From: Limnovirga soli
GTDB lineage: Bacteria; Bacteroidota; Bacteroidia; Chitinophagales; Chitinophagaceae
Direction of reading: 5' to 3'
DNA: 64,000 nucleotides
Assembly: GCF_013106755.1 (NCBI RefSeq)
Contig: NZ_WHPF01000006.1
Coordinates: 310,001 to 374,000 of the forward strand
The notes under the pieces: model-generated
Databases searched by the model: none
Seen by the model: the letters and a program-made list of their open reading frames with translations, nothing else
Told to the model about the DNA's origin: nothing
Part shown: positions 53,901 through 61,384 of the stretch, in pieces
Layout of the letters: each line of letters begins with the position of its first letter
Position numbering within the stretch: the first letter of the stretch is position 1
Translations under genes and position numbers: made by a program

Positions 53901-55062
53901 TACAGCAACTACTTCAGGTGGTGGAAGTACTCCGTCGTTTAACTGGTTAATCAATGGCATAAGTACGGGTATCATAACCAATACTTTCTCTACAACAACA
54001 CTTAATAATAATGATGAAATTCAAATGCAGCTTACAAGTAGTGAAACATGCACCACTTTATCAACTGTAACCAGTAATACAATCACAATAACTGTTATCA
54101 ATCCACCACCTGCATTTGCAGGTAATAACCAATTGGTTTGTCCGGGCACTTTGGTGCAATTAGGCGAAGCAGTTAACGGTAATATATATAGCTGGACTTC
54201 TTTGCCAGCAGGCTTTACAGCTAATAATGCCAACCCTGCAACCAAACCGCTTGTAACAACAAATTATATATTAACTGTAACAAATAGTAATGGCTGCATA
54301 TCCAAAGACACTGTACAAATAAGCACCCTAACTGCACCAAACGCAGATGCAGGTATAGATAAAAGTATTTGCGGCACACCTGAACATGTTTTATTGGGTA
54401 GTACTGCTGTTGCAGGCAATACCTATAGTTGGTCGCCTGCAACCGGACTTGATAATGCATCGATTTCCCAACCTTCGGCATTACCCGGCGTAACTACTTT
54501 ATATACAGTTTCCGTCACCAATTCAATTGGTTGCTCCACTACCGACACTGTAAAAGTTTCGGTTAATCCGGCGGAAATAATTATCAATATCGATACTACT
54601 AAAAACACTTGCATTGGAGAAGGAATTACTATAGGCATAACTCCGCAGGCAGGCTATACATACAATTGGAACTCAATACCAGCAGGCTTTTCATCAACAA
54701 TAGCCAACCCTGTAGTTGCACCAGAAACCAATACAACCTATATTTTAAACCAACATAATTTACAAACAGGTTGCAATGCCACTGCCCAGGTGAAAATTAT
54801 TGCCGACACTTGTAAACCCGGTATAATAACTATTTATCCCAACCCAACTTTTGGCTCTATCACTATTCAGCTAGATGTAAATAATACAGAGATAAAATAT
54901 TTCGAATTAATAGATGCACACGGTGCCGTGGTATTGTCTAAACAACTTAGCTATACTACTACATTCGATCTCCATTCCTTCTCTGCAGGAATTTATTATT
55001 ATCATGTAGTAGTAGGTTTTGGTAAAATAGTGCAATCCGGAAAACTTATTCTACAGCACTAA
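47947..55062 (+). CDS. Giant multi-domain secreted protein with type A T9SS sorting domain
   Basis: This 2371-aa protein starts with a signal peptide (to YSQAQ). Asp-box/YCF48-like propeller blades follow (TADKGNSW, TSNAGSSW, TINGGGNW, TTDGGKIW; about 90-340), then a PKD-like module and a Pro-rich hinge (about 435). A second propeller-like part, and SBBP-type repeats with [KD].D..G..[IY]W (about 1090-1530) come next. Several Ig-like modules beginning NAG.D...C...V.LG (about 1540-2280) precede a type A sorting domain (ITIYPNPTFGSITIQL, FSAGIYYYHV). It is probably a surface protein; no enzyme domain is seen. Confidence 0.9.
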   Translation: MRKKAFPGRRILWIVMWVCLLQLLAQYSQAQMRYLNLDTLKDNNSIKKFCFYTPNEGYIASQYWLGYTTDSGHTITKKYITISNVDYNGYAVNLTFGFGINGIKAFSKNNIVVYGHYGFVPAILTSTDGANTFKLIFLSLYSELAFNDGIKDMAFPENANTGYAVDADRILKTADKGNSWFTIRIEPESYFECLEPVDNNNVYTYNRQYGSVKLLKTSNAGSSWQQLNMPFGNRINSVSFITANTGWVNINEKLYKTINGGGNWSLVNDSAIAPFYCNKMKFINDTLGYAINGLFEVVKTTDGGKIWERLPRDNSYTYLYFIFEDLQCWDANLLWAGGGHGFMEISNNGGGKPIPKAYFTIDTANLYNTNTVHLNNYSKTGYTYEWYKNDTLISTDYNSSYQHDNPYQETDTIQLIVSNSSGKDTLIQYQVFTLPPPPPPPYTGWVQKQTNINDNLLDVRIIGTYGVMIGEKGIYTTTTGANNPNGWAKYTITGNNSDSLLLLHTSFKQLSFNDVVSIFYACGTDTVNKKAILLKIDLTNGSYAFLYKGEPGTAFNAMTYTTEYSFYKGNLLVVGNNGLCVNYNLENDQAITTVLEGNENLIGVFNRYFNALPTNIGVISANNLYVASRDFALAYTKKLNKTIKNAISGNSLYDYELADKKVFVTISDYSYYGIDSINRIKDTSIIYNTISDAQYGSQKFLATSKGVYKINTINGGNLNGYETIELQPGSAGKFINKIWFKQNPAYDTGYAVGKNGVLLATDNYGGPTVPYADILTGGNCQGDYSYLAGVHGTGYICKWYIDNKLVSEDCNINGVLIPDAGFHTLRYVVSNIYALADTSTKQIFISVPPATGLKIMVTDSVLCKSEPAFITIQNSESGYEYELIEESTGKSFGKIAGSGGTITLKSTPVSNTAIFYLLITSSNGGCAIKSDNRFKIIVEHTQSRFANEQINIVEGEKLNFYQRSLEASHFDWQFNEDAGITSFNGANPKDISYPSSGQKTLTLISKSEAGCTDTLNSNAVFVYKKPMPDETCYIQNIDDSDFSYYPQSPVAFQKIQLSTNNNYFITGAGNNPLLKSRHGNTVQFKQSGISYLAKYSTDGVLKWYNYIKHGNISAVTEDKNGNIYITGSLLTRDYYYFNNGDSMHIAALLGTDSTIDYYDKYNGFVLKMDSTGKYLWHSIFNDPSEINDYGYPSINGGSVNSLTIKDNNIILTGGFGSRLAYSRNGTSKTLYDFADSSGYYTGYYFVMKIDTDGNFIWSSALKHNTVNASELNSVAIDNNGNAYCSGYYEVALTLYNADGSQFGYLRGNTAYFRGFLLKYDVNGKIKWYNELKTGYIYGDATLRNVTVDNAGNVYATGSARGSYNDEQIVITSNNGTQAFDSLNTYLLIKFDTNGKYIWSAGSKGGYYGGGNYVLVKDNQVITLGAISNNGIPETTYAMTSANRTADFLTIGEAEFFVGTYSLDGQLKRIVKSGNGFGGHVNANSFQIDNSNNYIIGGVIDNYGGGTSNYSIFGNTLNTNGIDAFFTKTSPDFCASDIQPIANAGADKTVCGGSTVTLGTDSIPGSIYTWTSKPAGFSSSSPTPKITALDTTTFYLSVTNASGYFARDSVTIAIVGFAIADAGRDTIICAGQPLTIGTPATGGVYSWTSNPVGYSSSEASTTIKPDSTTIYYLSVSNGSCSATDSIQVIVNPSVEIVAINTLISTIKCENDGAQFQATVIPADAKIKWLNNGVEFFPTTPTDYTFLSTEPFNLNDEVSFIATPKPGSGCYTSAQKQSNIIKSTATPGVEISVAITASEKTICPGTPITFTAIPNNAGTEITYEWFLNGLTTGSTSDTFTSSTLNNNDEVLVRITSNLPCAAPNPANSNTIVVKVGTIDKPTATVIASDTVLCGKSLVTFSASCDASAFTTQWYKNGIPVATGNTFTTDALANNDKIYAVVIASTGCFSAFSDTSNTINITVKEPITPQVTIGTTTTNVCQGATVLFTATTSGGGSTPSFNWLINGISTGIITNTFSTTTLNNNDEIQMQLTSSETCTTLSTVTSNTITITVINPPPAFAGNNQLVCPGTLVQLGEAVNGNIYSWTSLPAGFTANNANPATKPLVTTNYILTVTNSNGCISKDTVQISTLTAPNADAGIDKSICGTPEHVLLGSTAVAGNTYSWSPATGLDNASISQPSALPGVTTLYTVSVTNSIGCSTTDTVKVSVNPAEIIINIDTTKNTCIGEGITIGITPQAGYTYNWNSIPAGFSSTIANPVVAPETNTTYILNQHNLQTGCNATAQVKIIADTCKPGIITIYPNPTFGSITIQLDVNNTEIKYFELIDAHGAVVLSKQLSYTTTFDLHSFSAGIYYYHVVVGFGKIVQSGKLILQH

Positions 55063-55082
55063 TTTTTATTATATAATGGTTT

Positions 55083-55132
55083 GCCCGGCAGAAAATAAAA
55101 AATGAAGCTTTACTTGCGTTGCACACTTGTAC
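55083..55132 (+). repeat. Dispersed repeat A, copy 16
   Basis: GCCCGGC, spacer, AGCTTTACTTGCGTTGCACA, CTTGTACT; one change in the core. Confidence 0.87.
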
Positions 55133-55271
55133 TGTAACAAAAATTGCAGCCTTTTACAACCAGCATTAATTCATTTAAGATTTAATTTATTGTAAATAAT
55201 ATATAGTTTCATTTTACAGATTACAGGATATTCTGTTTAATAAAAAGCTCCTTTTACAACCTACAGATGAA

Positions 55272-55295
55272 CGGATTGCGACGCAAGAGGTGATG
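55272..55295 (-). repeat. Dispersed repeat A, copy 17
   Basis: CGGATTGCGACGCAAGAGGT; only the central part is kept. The rest of the gap 55063-55425 is AT-rich without a gene. Confidence 0.65.
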
Positions 55296-55425
55296 CCATG
55301 TAAACTATTGCTGGTATTGTATTTCAGCTAATTTCACTGAACTAAAATTTATACAATTACTATTGTATTATAGCGCATCTTTACATAACCAGGAAAACTC
55401 CCACAAACAAAAGTTTAAAAAAGAT

Positions 55426-55776
55426 ATGAACAAAAATGAGCCGTACGAATTGGAAAAAGCGAAATCGCATATAATTGTTGAAATAATAGAATACTTACCA
55501 AATTCGGTGGTAAGTAAAACCATTATAAAAAAATCTACCGGAAATATTACTGCCATGTCGTTTGATGTGGGAGAAGAATTATCTGAAAAAACCATACCAT
55601 TTGATACCTACGTTCAAATAATTCACGGAACAGCATTGTTAACCATTAGCAAAGTAAAACACCAACTTAAATTAGGTGAAGGCATTGTAATACCTGCCCA
55701 CTCATTACACCATTTTAATGCCAATGAACAATTTAAAATGATTTCAACTGTAATTAAAAGTGGGTATGAGGAATAA
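55426..55776 (+). CDS. Single-domain cupin
   Basis: ATG 55426 (MNKNEPYEL) gives 116 aa; an upstream frame would add a low-complexity tail. The beta-barrel core shows MSFDVGEELSEKTIPFDTYVQIIHG, then GEGIVIPAHSLHHFNA. Most metal histidines of motif 1 are absent and motif 2 keeps HxLHH, so metal binding is uncertain. Many such small cupins bind a metabolite or protect against stress. It stands alone and is convergent with the YceI gene. Confidence 0.85.
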   Translation: MNKNEPYELEKAKSHIIVEIIEYLPNSVVSKTIIKKSTGNITAMSFDVGEELSEKTIPFDTYVQIIHGTALLTISKVKHQLKLGEGIVIPAHSLHHFNANEQFKMISTVIKSGYEE

Positions 55777-55843
55777 TTATTTCCAGGTTACTGAAAGTAA
55801 ATTCTAAAAAAAGCAGCTTTAGAAATGATTTTATAGGAATGGC

Positions 55844-56476
55844 TTACTGATTAACTTTTATCAGCGTTAAACTAAAATCTACAGTAAAACTATCTTTTAC
55901 TTTTATAATACCACCCAGCTTTTTAGGTGGCTCCAATTTAAAATCAGAAAAAGTAAAATCCCTGTTGCCATTGAGTTTGAAAGTAGCCTGGGAAATTTTT
56001 TCGAAAGTATAGTTTAGTTCAAACCTATGCGTAATTCCACCCAATTGAATATCTACACAGCCCTTTAAAGAATCTTTGCCATTGGCAATATTGGGCTTAC
56101 GTTCCAGCGATAAAAAGTGGATAATAAGGTAAGGGTAATCGGAAGACTTTAATGTTTTCCGTAAATCGTTTGTAATGATATGATTATGGCAATCAAAATT
56201 GTCAATTCCAATCTTCATATTGCCTGATAAAGTAACTGATTTATTTACACTGTTTTCTTCTGAGCAAAAGATGGTATCAGGACTGTAATACTGGGTTATT
56301 TCGCAACCAAATTTATTTACATTGGAAGCCCCATTTATACGTAAACTACTTGTTTTTTGTACGGCCCAAATAGTTGCATTTTTTTTGTTAACACCACCAA
56401 ACAAATATTCATCTGGTTTAAATGCCATTAAACAAGCCAATAACAAAACAAAAAATATAGTACGATATAAATACAC
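55844..56476 (-). CDS. YceI-family periplasmic protein (second copy)
   Basis: This 210-aa protein has a hydrophobic N-terminus (about 5-18) and a YceI lipocalin-like barrel: SLRINGASNVNKFGCEI at the start, RKTLKSSDYPYLIIHFLS in the middle and DSFTVDFSLTLIKV at the end. YceI proteins bind isoprenoid or other lipophilic molecules. It is the third gene of a minus-strand run with a beta-barrel protein and another YceI gene at 57942, but a strong hairpin precedes it, so expression may differ. Confidence 0.85.
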   Translation of the reverse strand: MYLYRTIFFVLLLACLMAFKPDEYLFGGVNKKNATIWAVQKTSSLRINGASNVNKFGCEITQYYSPDTIFCSEENSVNKSVTLSGNMKIGIDNFDCHNHIITNDLRKTLKSSDYPYLIIHFLSLERKPNIANGKDSLKGCVDIQLGGITHRFELNYTFEKISQATFKLNGNRDFTFSDFKLEPPKKLGGIIKVKDSFTVDFSLTLIKVNQ

Positions 56477-56490
56477 AAGCTATTTTTTAC

Positions 56491-56526
56491 AAAGAACGAA
56501 TGGGTGTTGCAACCCATTCGTTCTTT
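56491..56526 (-). terminator. Strong hairpin between the barrel gene and YceI gene
   Basis: Perfect 15-bp stem AAAGAACGAATGGGT/ACCCATTCGTTCTTT with a 6-nt loop, 27 nt past the barrel gene stop. The T tail is short, so it may be a terminator or an RNA stabiliser. Confidence 0.7.
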
Positions 56527-56552
56527 AATTAAACATTCGCACTGCAAGCAAG

Positions 56553-57908
56553 TTAAAAACCAACCACTGCTTCTATAACATATCCGTTAAATTTACCACC
56601 AGAACGATAATCGCTTGTTGGGAAATCTTTATATTGTTGTACTACATATTCACCTTTCATCAGGATATTTTTGGTTACAAACCAGCCACCGGCAATTGCA
56701 AACCTGTTCAATTTTACATCATCAGTAAAGCCAGCCAGTCTTGCAGTAACACCATTGTAGCGTACGCCCATGAACAGGTTTTCAGAAGAACCAAAGCGAT
56801 AGATCACATCGGCTGCATATTGAGAAGCTTTTCTGTCGGTAGTTTCTGTTTTGGTTCTACCTTTAGCTGTTTCATATGTACCAAATAATTCCAGTCCGCC
56901 CGCTTTCAAGAAACCATTAAACATAAGGGCATCAACTTTTTTGCTAAAGCCTGGGTTAAAACGACCGCTAAAGGCAATGGCAGTAGAAGCTGGTAATGCA
57001 CCACCGGCAGGAGCTTTTTCCATTACATTTTGGTAGTTAGAACCGGTACGGTCGCCACCATATAATGTAAGACCACTGGCTGCAGAACTTGAGTTGTGAT
57101 AGAAACTTCCTGAGAACCTAACCCTTACATTATCACTAACCATTTTATCAATACCACCTTTTAAATAAATAGATGGGCTTCTTTTTGTATTATCATCCTG
57201 ATCAGTTTTGTAGGTTGAATCTACATTTCCTTTAATCATACCATTGGTTAAGCCAACCATACCAAACAATCCATTTTTTTGCAGGTATATTTCACCACCA
57301 ATTTCTGTAGCAAAGGCATCCATGATATAGCTTTCCATAAATGGATTATACAGGGTTTGACCACCATCAGATCTGCGGAAATGCGCATCACCATAGTTTA
57401 CTTCCATATGGCCAATTTTGATGGTAGCAATTTTCATAAAATCATCCCAGAATTTACCTTTAAATGGCACTTTATCAAATTGGATATAGCCACCTTTTAC
57501 CCAGGCTTCGTTGTGGTGCCTGGCAGATAAATAAGTAGTTAAACTTAGTCTGATACCATCACCCAATTGTACATCAGTAAACAGGTTAGCCTGTGCTGTC
57601 ATAAAACCACCGTTCAATGGGTACAATCTGGCAGTAGTAGTATTATTTAATGCAGTTTTATTTTCATGTTTTAAGTGTTGAAACTGTTGGGTAAAACCCG
57701 CGCCAAATCTTATTCTTGGGCCTTCAAAAGGAATTACATCAGCTACTTTATTGGTTTCAAAAACATTAATACCTTTTTGATCGTAAGCTCTCCAGTAAGA
57801 AGGCCTTAAATAAAACTCTTTTTCAGTTTGAGCCATTGAAACAAAAGGTAACGCACACAGCAGCAATAATGCTATCTGTAAATTGTGGAAAGAGGTTAAC
57901 TTTTTCAT
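56553..57908 (-). CDS. Outer-membrane porin-like beta-barrel protein
   Basis: This 451-aa protein has a signal peptide (to SMAQ), then alternating amphipathic strands with many aromatic ends, finishing in GYVIEAVVGF with a terminal Phe, as in outer-membrane barrels. The middle has GHMEVNYGDAHFRRSDGG. I do not recognise a named family; it is of the size of phosphate- or phenol-type porins. The flanking YceI genes (33 nt upstream, 77 nt downstream) suggest passage or handling of a lipophilic compound. Confidence 0.8.
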   Translation of the reverse strand: MKKLTSFHNLQIALLLLCALPFVSMAQTEKEFYLRPSYWRAYDQKGINVFETNKVADVIPFEGPRIRFGAGFTQQFQHLKHENKTALNNTTTARLYPLNGGFMTAQANLFTDVQLGDGIRLSLTTYLSARHHNEAWVKGGYIQFDKVPFKGKFWDDFMKIATIKIGHMEVNYGDAHFRRSDGGQTLYNPFMESYIMDAFATEIGGEIYLQKNGLFGMVGLTNGMIKGNVDSTYKTDQDDNTKRSPSIYLKGGIDKMVSDNVRVRFSGSFYHNSSSAASGLTLYGGDRTGSNYQNVMEKAPAGGALPASTAIAFSGRFNPGFSKKVDALMFNGFLKAGGLELFGTYETAKGRTKTETTDRKASQYAADVIYRFGSSENLFMGVRYNGVTARLAGFTDDVKLNRFAIAGGWFVTKNILMKGEYVVQQYKDFPTSDYRSGGKFNGYVIEAVVGF

Positions 57909-57941
57909 ATTATTATTGTTTTGAGTGTATTTAAAAAACGT

Positions 57942-58529
57942 TTATTTTACTAGTTTGAAATTGTAAGTAATAGTTATGTCATTACCGGTTTTAATGGTAC
58001 CCATCATAACACTTGGGGGTTTAACCTTATAATCGGTCATTTTAAATGCTTTTGACCCGGTTATTGTAATGCTTTTATCTGCATTTACCTTACCAGTAGC
58101 AGTAATATCGGTTTCGTGCATGGTGCCTGCAATGGTTAATTTACCTATGCATTTTATTTGGCAGGTGGTGGCATCTTTTGCTGTAACTGTTGCTGATACA
58201 AATTTGAAACTTATATCAGGATATACTTCTGCGTTTAGCGCCTTATAAGTATTGTTATCCATTAAAGTATGCTCGCTTTTAATACTCTTGGAAGGAATAG
58301 AAAAATTAAGATCATTTAAAGCAGTTACAGTGGTACCATTTAATACAAAAACAGCATCGCAACTACCTTTATCTGATTTCATATCCCAGTCGTGCAGGGT
58401 AGACGTACCCGAAACAATGATGTTTACATTAGCGGCTTTCAGTTTTTCCTGAGCCTGCACCATTTGCACCTGAAGAAGTAGCATAAAAAATAAAAAGCAG
58501 TTGAAAATGCGAGTAGTTAAGTGTTTCAT
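57942..58529 (-). CDS. YceI-family periplasmic protein (first copy)
   Basis: ATG 58529 (MKHLTTRIFN) gives 195 aa with a signal peptide ending near VQAQ; a longer frame adds a non-signal tail. The YceI barrel has VNIIVSGTSTLHDWDMKSDKG, LNDLNFSIPSKSIKSEHTLM, DISFKFVSATV and GTIKTGNDITITYNFKL. The LHDW and SIPSKSIKS signatures are classical. It is first in the run and ends 33 nt before the barrel protein. The two YceI copies differ, so they may bind different ligands. Confidence 0.9.
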   Translation of the reverse strand: MKHLTTRIFNCFLFFMLLLQVQMVQAQEKLKAANVNIIVSGTSTLHDWDMKSDKGSCDAVFVLNGTTVTALNDLNFSIPSKSIKSEHTLMDNNTYKALNAEVYPDISFKFVSATVTAKDATTCQIKCIGKLTIAGTMHETDITATGKVNADKSITITGSKAFKMTDYKVKPPSVMMGTIKTGNDITITYNFKLVK

Positions 58530-58708
58530 AAAGAAAATTTTTAATTCGTAAACAGTGGGTTGCAATCCATTTTCAATACTCAAAATTACCTATACGCATT
58601 TCACCAAAAGGTGAGACATATCAAAGAAATACCTGATATTAATCATATTTATAAATTCCCATTTAAATGGCTGATTATTAGCCAAAAGCCTTATTAAGCA
58701 TTAAGCAT

Positions 58709-58731
58709 TTGTTGCGTCGCACTCTTGTACT
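58709..58731 (+). repeat. Dispersed repeat A, copy 18
   Basis: TTGTTGCGTCGCACTCTTGT followed by ACT. Confidence 0.83.
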
Positions 58732-58945
58732 TACAGATTATGTAGCAGCAGTAATCTCAGTAAACCAAATATCAGTGAGTGAAGATTTGTAATTGTGAAT
58801 GGAGTAATATTCGTGAACAATGTTTAGAAATGCAATAACGATATGCTGTACTATCAGCCTTTTACTAATTATATTTTTCTGTCGCTTACTCATTGTTTCC
58901 CATTCACTACTCACCACTACCCTATTTTGTTGCCATAAAACCAGA

Positions 58946-58972
58946 ACGTACAAGTGAGTGACACAACCGCAG
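58946..58972 (-). repeat. Dispersed repeat A, copy 19 (degenerate)
   Basis: ACGTACAAGTGAGTGACACA then ACCGCAGC. The GTACAAGTG end is kept; the core is GTGACAC, the same variant as copy 13. Confidence 0.6.
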
Positions 58973-59083
58973 CTTCATGTACATCCCAGGCTTGGTTCAA
59001 AATAATTATACTGCACAATGCTGGCAAGGCTTATTAATTGATTAATTTGGTATTTCTTACCATACAATTAAATCTATTGTCGC

Positions 59084-60694
59084 ATGAAAAATTTGAGTTT
59101 TGCTTTTTTGCTATTGCTATTCTGTTATAATGCAGTTGCCCAAACCGCAGGGGCAATAAATATTATTCCTCAACCAGTTAAAACAATCCAGAAAACCGGC
59201 AACTTTAGCTTGCCTGCCCATATTGTTATAGAAGCACCACAAACAATAGAAATGCAGCAAACCCTGCAATTTTTATCACAAAAACTTACTACAACTACGG
59301 GTGCTACAATTGAAATAAAAGACAAAGCGCCGCAGGCAACAATTAAACTGGTAGTAAATACAGTTGCTAATAAAGAAATTGGCAATGAAGGTTATCAGCT
59401 TTCAGTTAACCCATCCACCATTGTGATAAGTGCCAATACTGCCGCCGGATTATTTTATGGTGCACAAAGCCTGATACAATTATGCCCTGCAGCCATTGAA
59501 GGCACTGTTTTGGTAAAAAACGTTTCCTGGATGGCACCCTGCGCAGAAATTACAGATTATCCCCGTTTTGAATGGCGTGGGCTTATGTTTGATGTGTCGA
59601 GACATTTTTTTACAAAAGCTGAGGTGAAAGACTTTATTGATTTAATGGCAAGGTATAAATTCAATATCCTGCACTGGCATTTAACAGATGACGAAGGCTG
59701 GCGTATAGAAATTAAAAGTTTTCCCAAGCTAACGCAGGTAGGTGCCTGGAATGTTAAAAAAGAAGGATATTTTGGCACATTTACCGCACCCAAACCGGAT
59801 GCTCCCAGAAATTATGGAGGCTTTTACACCCAGGAAGATATAAAAGAGGTGGTAGCTTATGCCAAAGCCCGATTTGTAAATATTGTACCCGAAGTAGATG
59901 TGCCCGGGCATAGCCTGGCAGCTATTGCATCATATCCTGAACTATCCTGCACACCGGGTGCAGAAAAATATAAAGTGCGTTCCGGCGAGGAAATTATGGA
60001 TTGGTCGCACGGTGCACCGCCAATTGCCCTTGTAGATAATACGCTTTGCCCAGCCAATGAAAAAGTGTATGATTTTCTGGATAAGGTAATGACAGAAGTG
60101 GCTGCCCTTTTTCCATTTGACTATATACATGTAGGCGGCGATGAATGCCCTAAAAATTTCTGGGAAAAAAGTGAAGCCATTAAAGACCTGATGCAAAAGC
60201 AAGGCTTAAAAAATATGCAGGAAGTACAAAGTTATTTTGAAAAAAGGCTGGAAACGATTGTAGAAAGCAAGGGTAAAAAGTTTTTGGGATGGGATGAAAT
60301 TCTGGAAGGTGGCCTTGCACCAAATGCTGCAGTAATGAGCTGGCGTGGAGAAAAAGGCGGTATTGAAGCCAGTAATTTACACCACGATGTAATTATGACA
60401 CCATCGCCCTATACCTATGTTGATTTTATGCAAAGTGACCGTGTAACAGAACCACATGTATATGCCACATTAAGACTAAATAAAGCCTACCAGTTTGAAC
60501 CGGTACCAAAAGGAGCAGATGCAAAATATATAAAGGGCGGACAGGCAAATTTGTGGACTGAACAGATTTACAATACCCGTCATTTGCAATATATGTTGTG
60601 GCCAAGGGCTTTTGCTACATCAGAATCTGTATGGTCGCAAAAGGAGAACAAGAACTGGAATAGCTTTATTACGCGTGTAGAAGCCCAATTTTAG
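59084..60694 (+). CDS. GH20 beta-N-acetylhexosaminidase, cut short by an in-frame TAG
   Basis: This 536-aa reading frame has a signal peptide (to NAVAQ), the GH20b alpha/beta domain (about 25-150) and the GH20 catalytic barrel (about 155-500). Marks are RGLMFDVSRHFF, LHWHLTDDEGWRIEI, PEVDVPGHS, the catalytic pair in HVGGDECPKNFW, and GGQANLWTEQ. It would remove terminal N-acetylglucosamine or N-acetylgalactosamine from glycans such as chitin fragments. The frame ends at TAG 60692-60694, just after VEAQF, but homologous coding continues in the same frame to 61012. The catalytic part is whole, so the shorter product may still work if the tail is not needed for folding. Confidence 0.9.
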   Translation: MKNLSFAFLLLLFCYNAVAQTAGAINIIPQPVKTIQKTGNFSLPAHIVIEAPQTIEMQQTLQFLSQKLTTTTGATIEIKDKAPQATIKLVVNTVANKEIGNEGYQLSVNPSTIVISANTAAGLFYGAQSLIQLCPAAIEGTVLVKNVSWMAPCAEITDYPRFEWRGLMFDVSRHFFTKAEVKDFIDLMARYKFNILHWHLTDDEGWRIEIKSFPKLTQVGAWNVKKEGYFGTFTAPKPDAPRNYGGFYTQEDIKEVVAYAKARFVNIVPEVDVPGHSLAAIASYPELSCTPGAEKYKVRSGEEIMDWSHGAPPIALVDNTLCPANEKVYDFLDKVMTEVAALFPFDYIHVGGDECPKNFWEKSEAIKDLMQKQGLKNMQEVQSYFEKRLETIVESKGKKFLGWDEILEGGLAPNAAVMSWRGEKGGIEASNLHHDVIMTPSPYTYVDFMQSDRVTEPHVYATLRLNKAYQFEPVPKGADAKYIKGGQANLWTEQIYNTRHLQYMLWPRAFATSESVWSQKENKNWNSFITRVEAQF

Positions 60695-61012
60695 CGCTTT
60701 GATGAACAAGATATCAAATATGCCCCAAGCATGTACGACCCGATTTTTACGCCCAAAAACGATGGAAAAGGCAATTTAATAATTAGCCTGGCTACTGAAA
60801 TTGATGATTTGGATATTTATTACAGTTTTGACAACAGTTTCCCAGACCGGTTTTACCCAAAGTACACGAAAACTTTAACGGTACCTGAGGATGCAGTAAT
60901 GTTAAAAGTAATTACATACAGAGGTAAAGAACCAAAAGGAAGAATGATTTATATGCCTATCAAAGAATTACAAAGAAGAGCTGATGGTAAGGCACCTGGC
61001 GAAGAAGAATAA
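60695..61012 (+). pseudogene. Detached C-terminal domain of the GH20 hexosaminidase
   Basis: From 60695 the same frame continues RFDEQDIKYAPSMYDP and then a beta-rich domain with LDIYYSFDNSFPDRFYPKY to a TAA at 61010-61012. This is the usual C-terminal module of Bacteroidota GH20 enzymes. An internal ATG at 60731 could start a 93-aa product, but it would begin inside a domain. One base change from a sense codon would explain the break. Readthrough or a sequencing error are alternatives. Confidence 0.8.
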
Positions 61013-61035
61013 AACAATTGCACCTGTTAAAAATA

Positions 61036-61068
61036 AAAAGTGCGGCTAAAATTATGGCCGCACTTTTT
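61036..61068 (+). terminator. Terminator after the GH20 gene
   Basis: AAAAGTGCGGC-TAAAATTATG-GCCGCACTTTTT, 23 nt past the second stop. Its position after the full-length frame shows that the tail belongs to the original gene. Confidence 0.87.
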
Positions 61069-61235
61069 ATTTGAAGGGATAAATGAGCTACCCATACAAT
61101 GGCGCCACAAGCAAACGGGAATAGGCTTTATAATATATACCAACATTAGTTATAGGGTATAATATCGATATAAATCATTCGTTTGCTACAAATTCACCAC
61201 CCCAAAAGCACCTTCTGGCTGCTGCCTGATTCTGA

Positions 61236-61263
61236 AGTACAAGTGTGCGACGCAAGTAAAGCT
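61236..61263 (-). repeat. Dispersed repeat A, copy 20
   Basis: AGTACAAGTGTGCGACGCAA, then GTAAAGCT, between convergent genes. Near-consensus. The rest of the gap 61069-61311 shows nothing else. Confidence 0.9.
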
Positions 61264-61311
61264 GCATTACCATAAACTGTTAGGCCAAAGAAATGCCTTA
61301 TCAAATAAAAA

Positions 61312-61344
61312 ATGAAGCGCCCCGGCTAGAAAGCAAGGGCGCTG
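61312..61344 (-). terminator. Terminator of the T9SS protein gene
   Basis: AGCGCCC pairs with GGGCGCT across a 14-nt loop; the minus-strand side runs TTCATTTTTTATTT. Confidence 0.75.
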
Positions 61345-61384
61345 GTGTTAAAAAATTAACACATGCTATTTGAATGTTGTACAA

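Larger units (their letters stand above)
58530..59083. other. Divergent gap holding an inverted pair of repeat-A copies
   Basis: Repeat A copies 18 and 19 flank about 215 bp. A 71-codon minus-strand frame lies between them, but it starts at the edge of copy 19, has no recognised family and is most likely chance. AT-rich flanks must hold promoters for the YceI gene and the GH20 gene. Confidence 0.45.

Noticed and set aside
58738-58953. 71-codon minus-strand frame between the YceI and GH20 genes
   Set aside because: It begins in a degenerate repeat copy and shows no conserved pattern; a decayed small gene is possible but not supported.
160-61263. CRISPR array
   Set aside because: The repeats are far apart, in both orientations and have no regular spacers; no cas genes are present.
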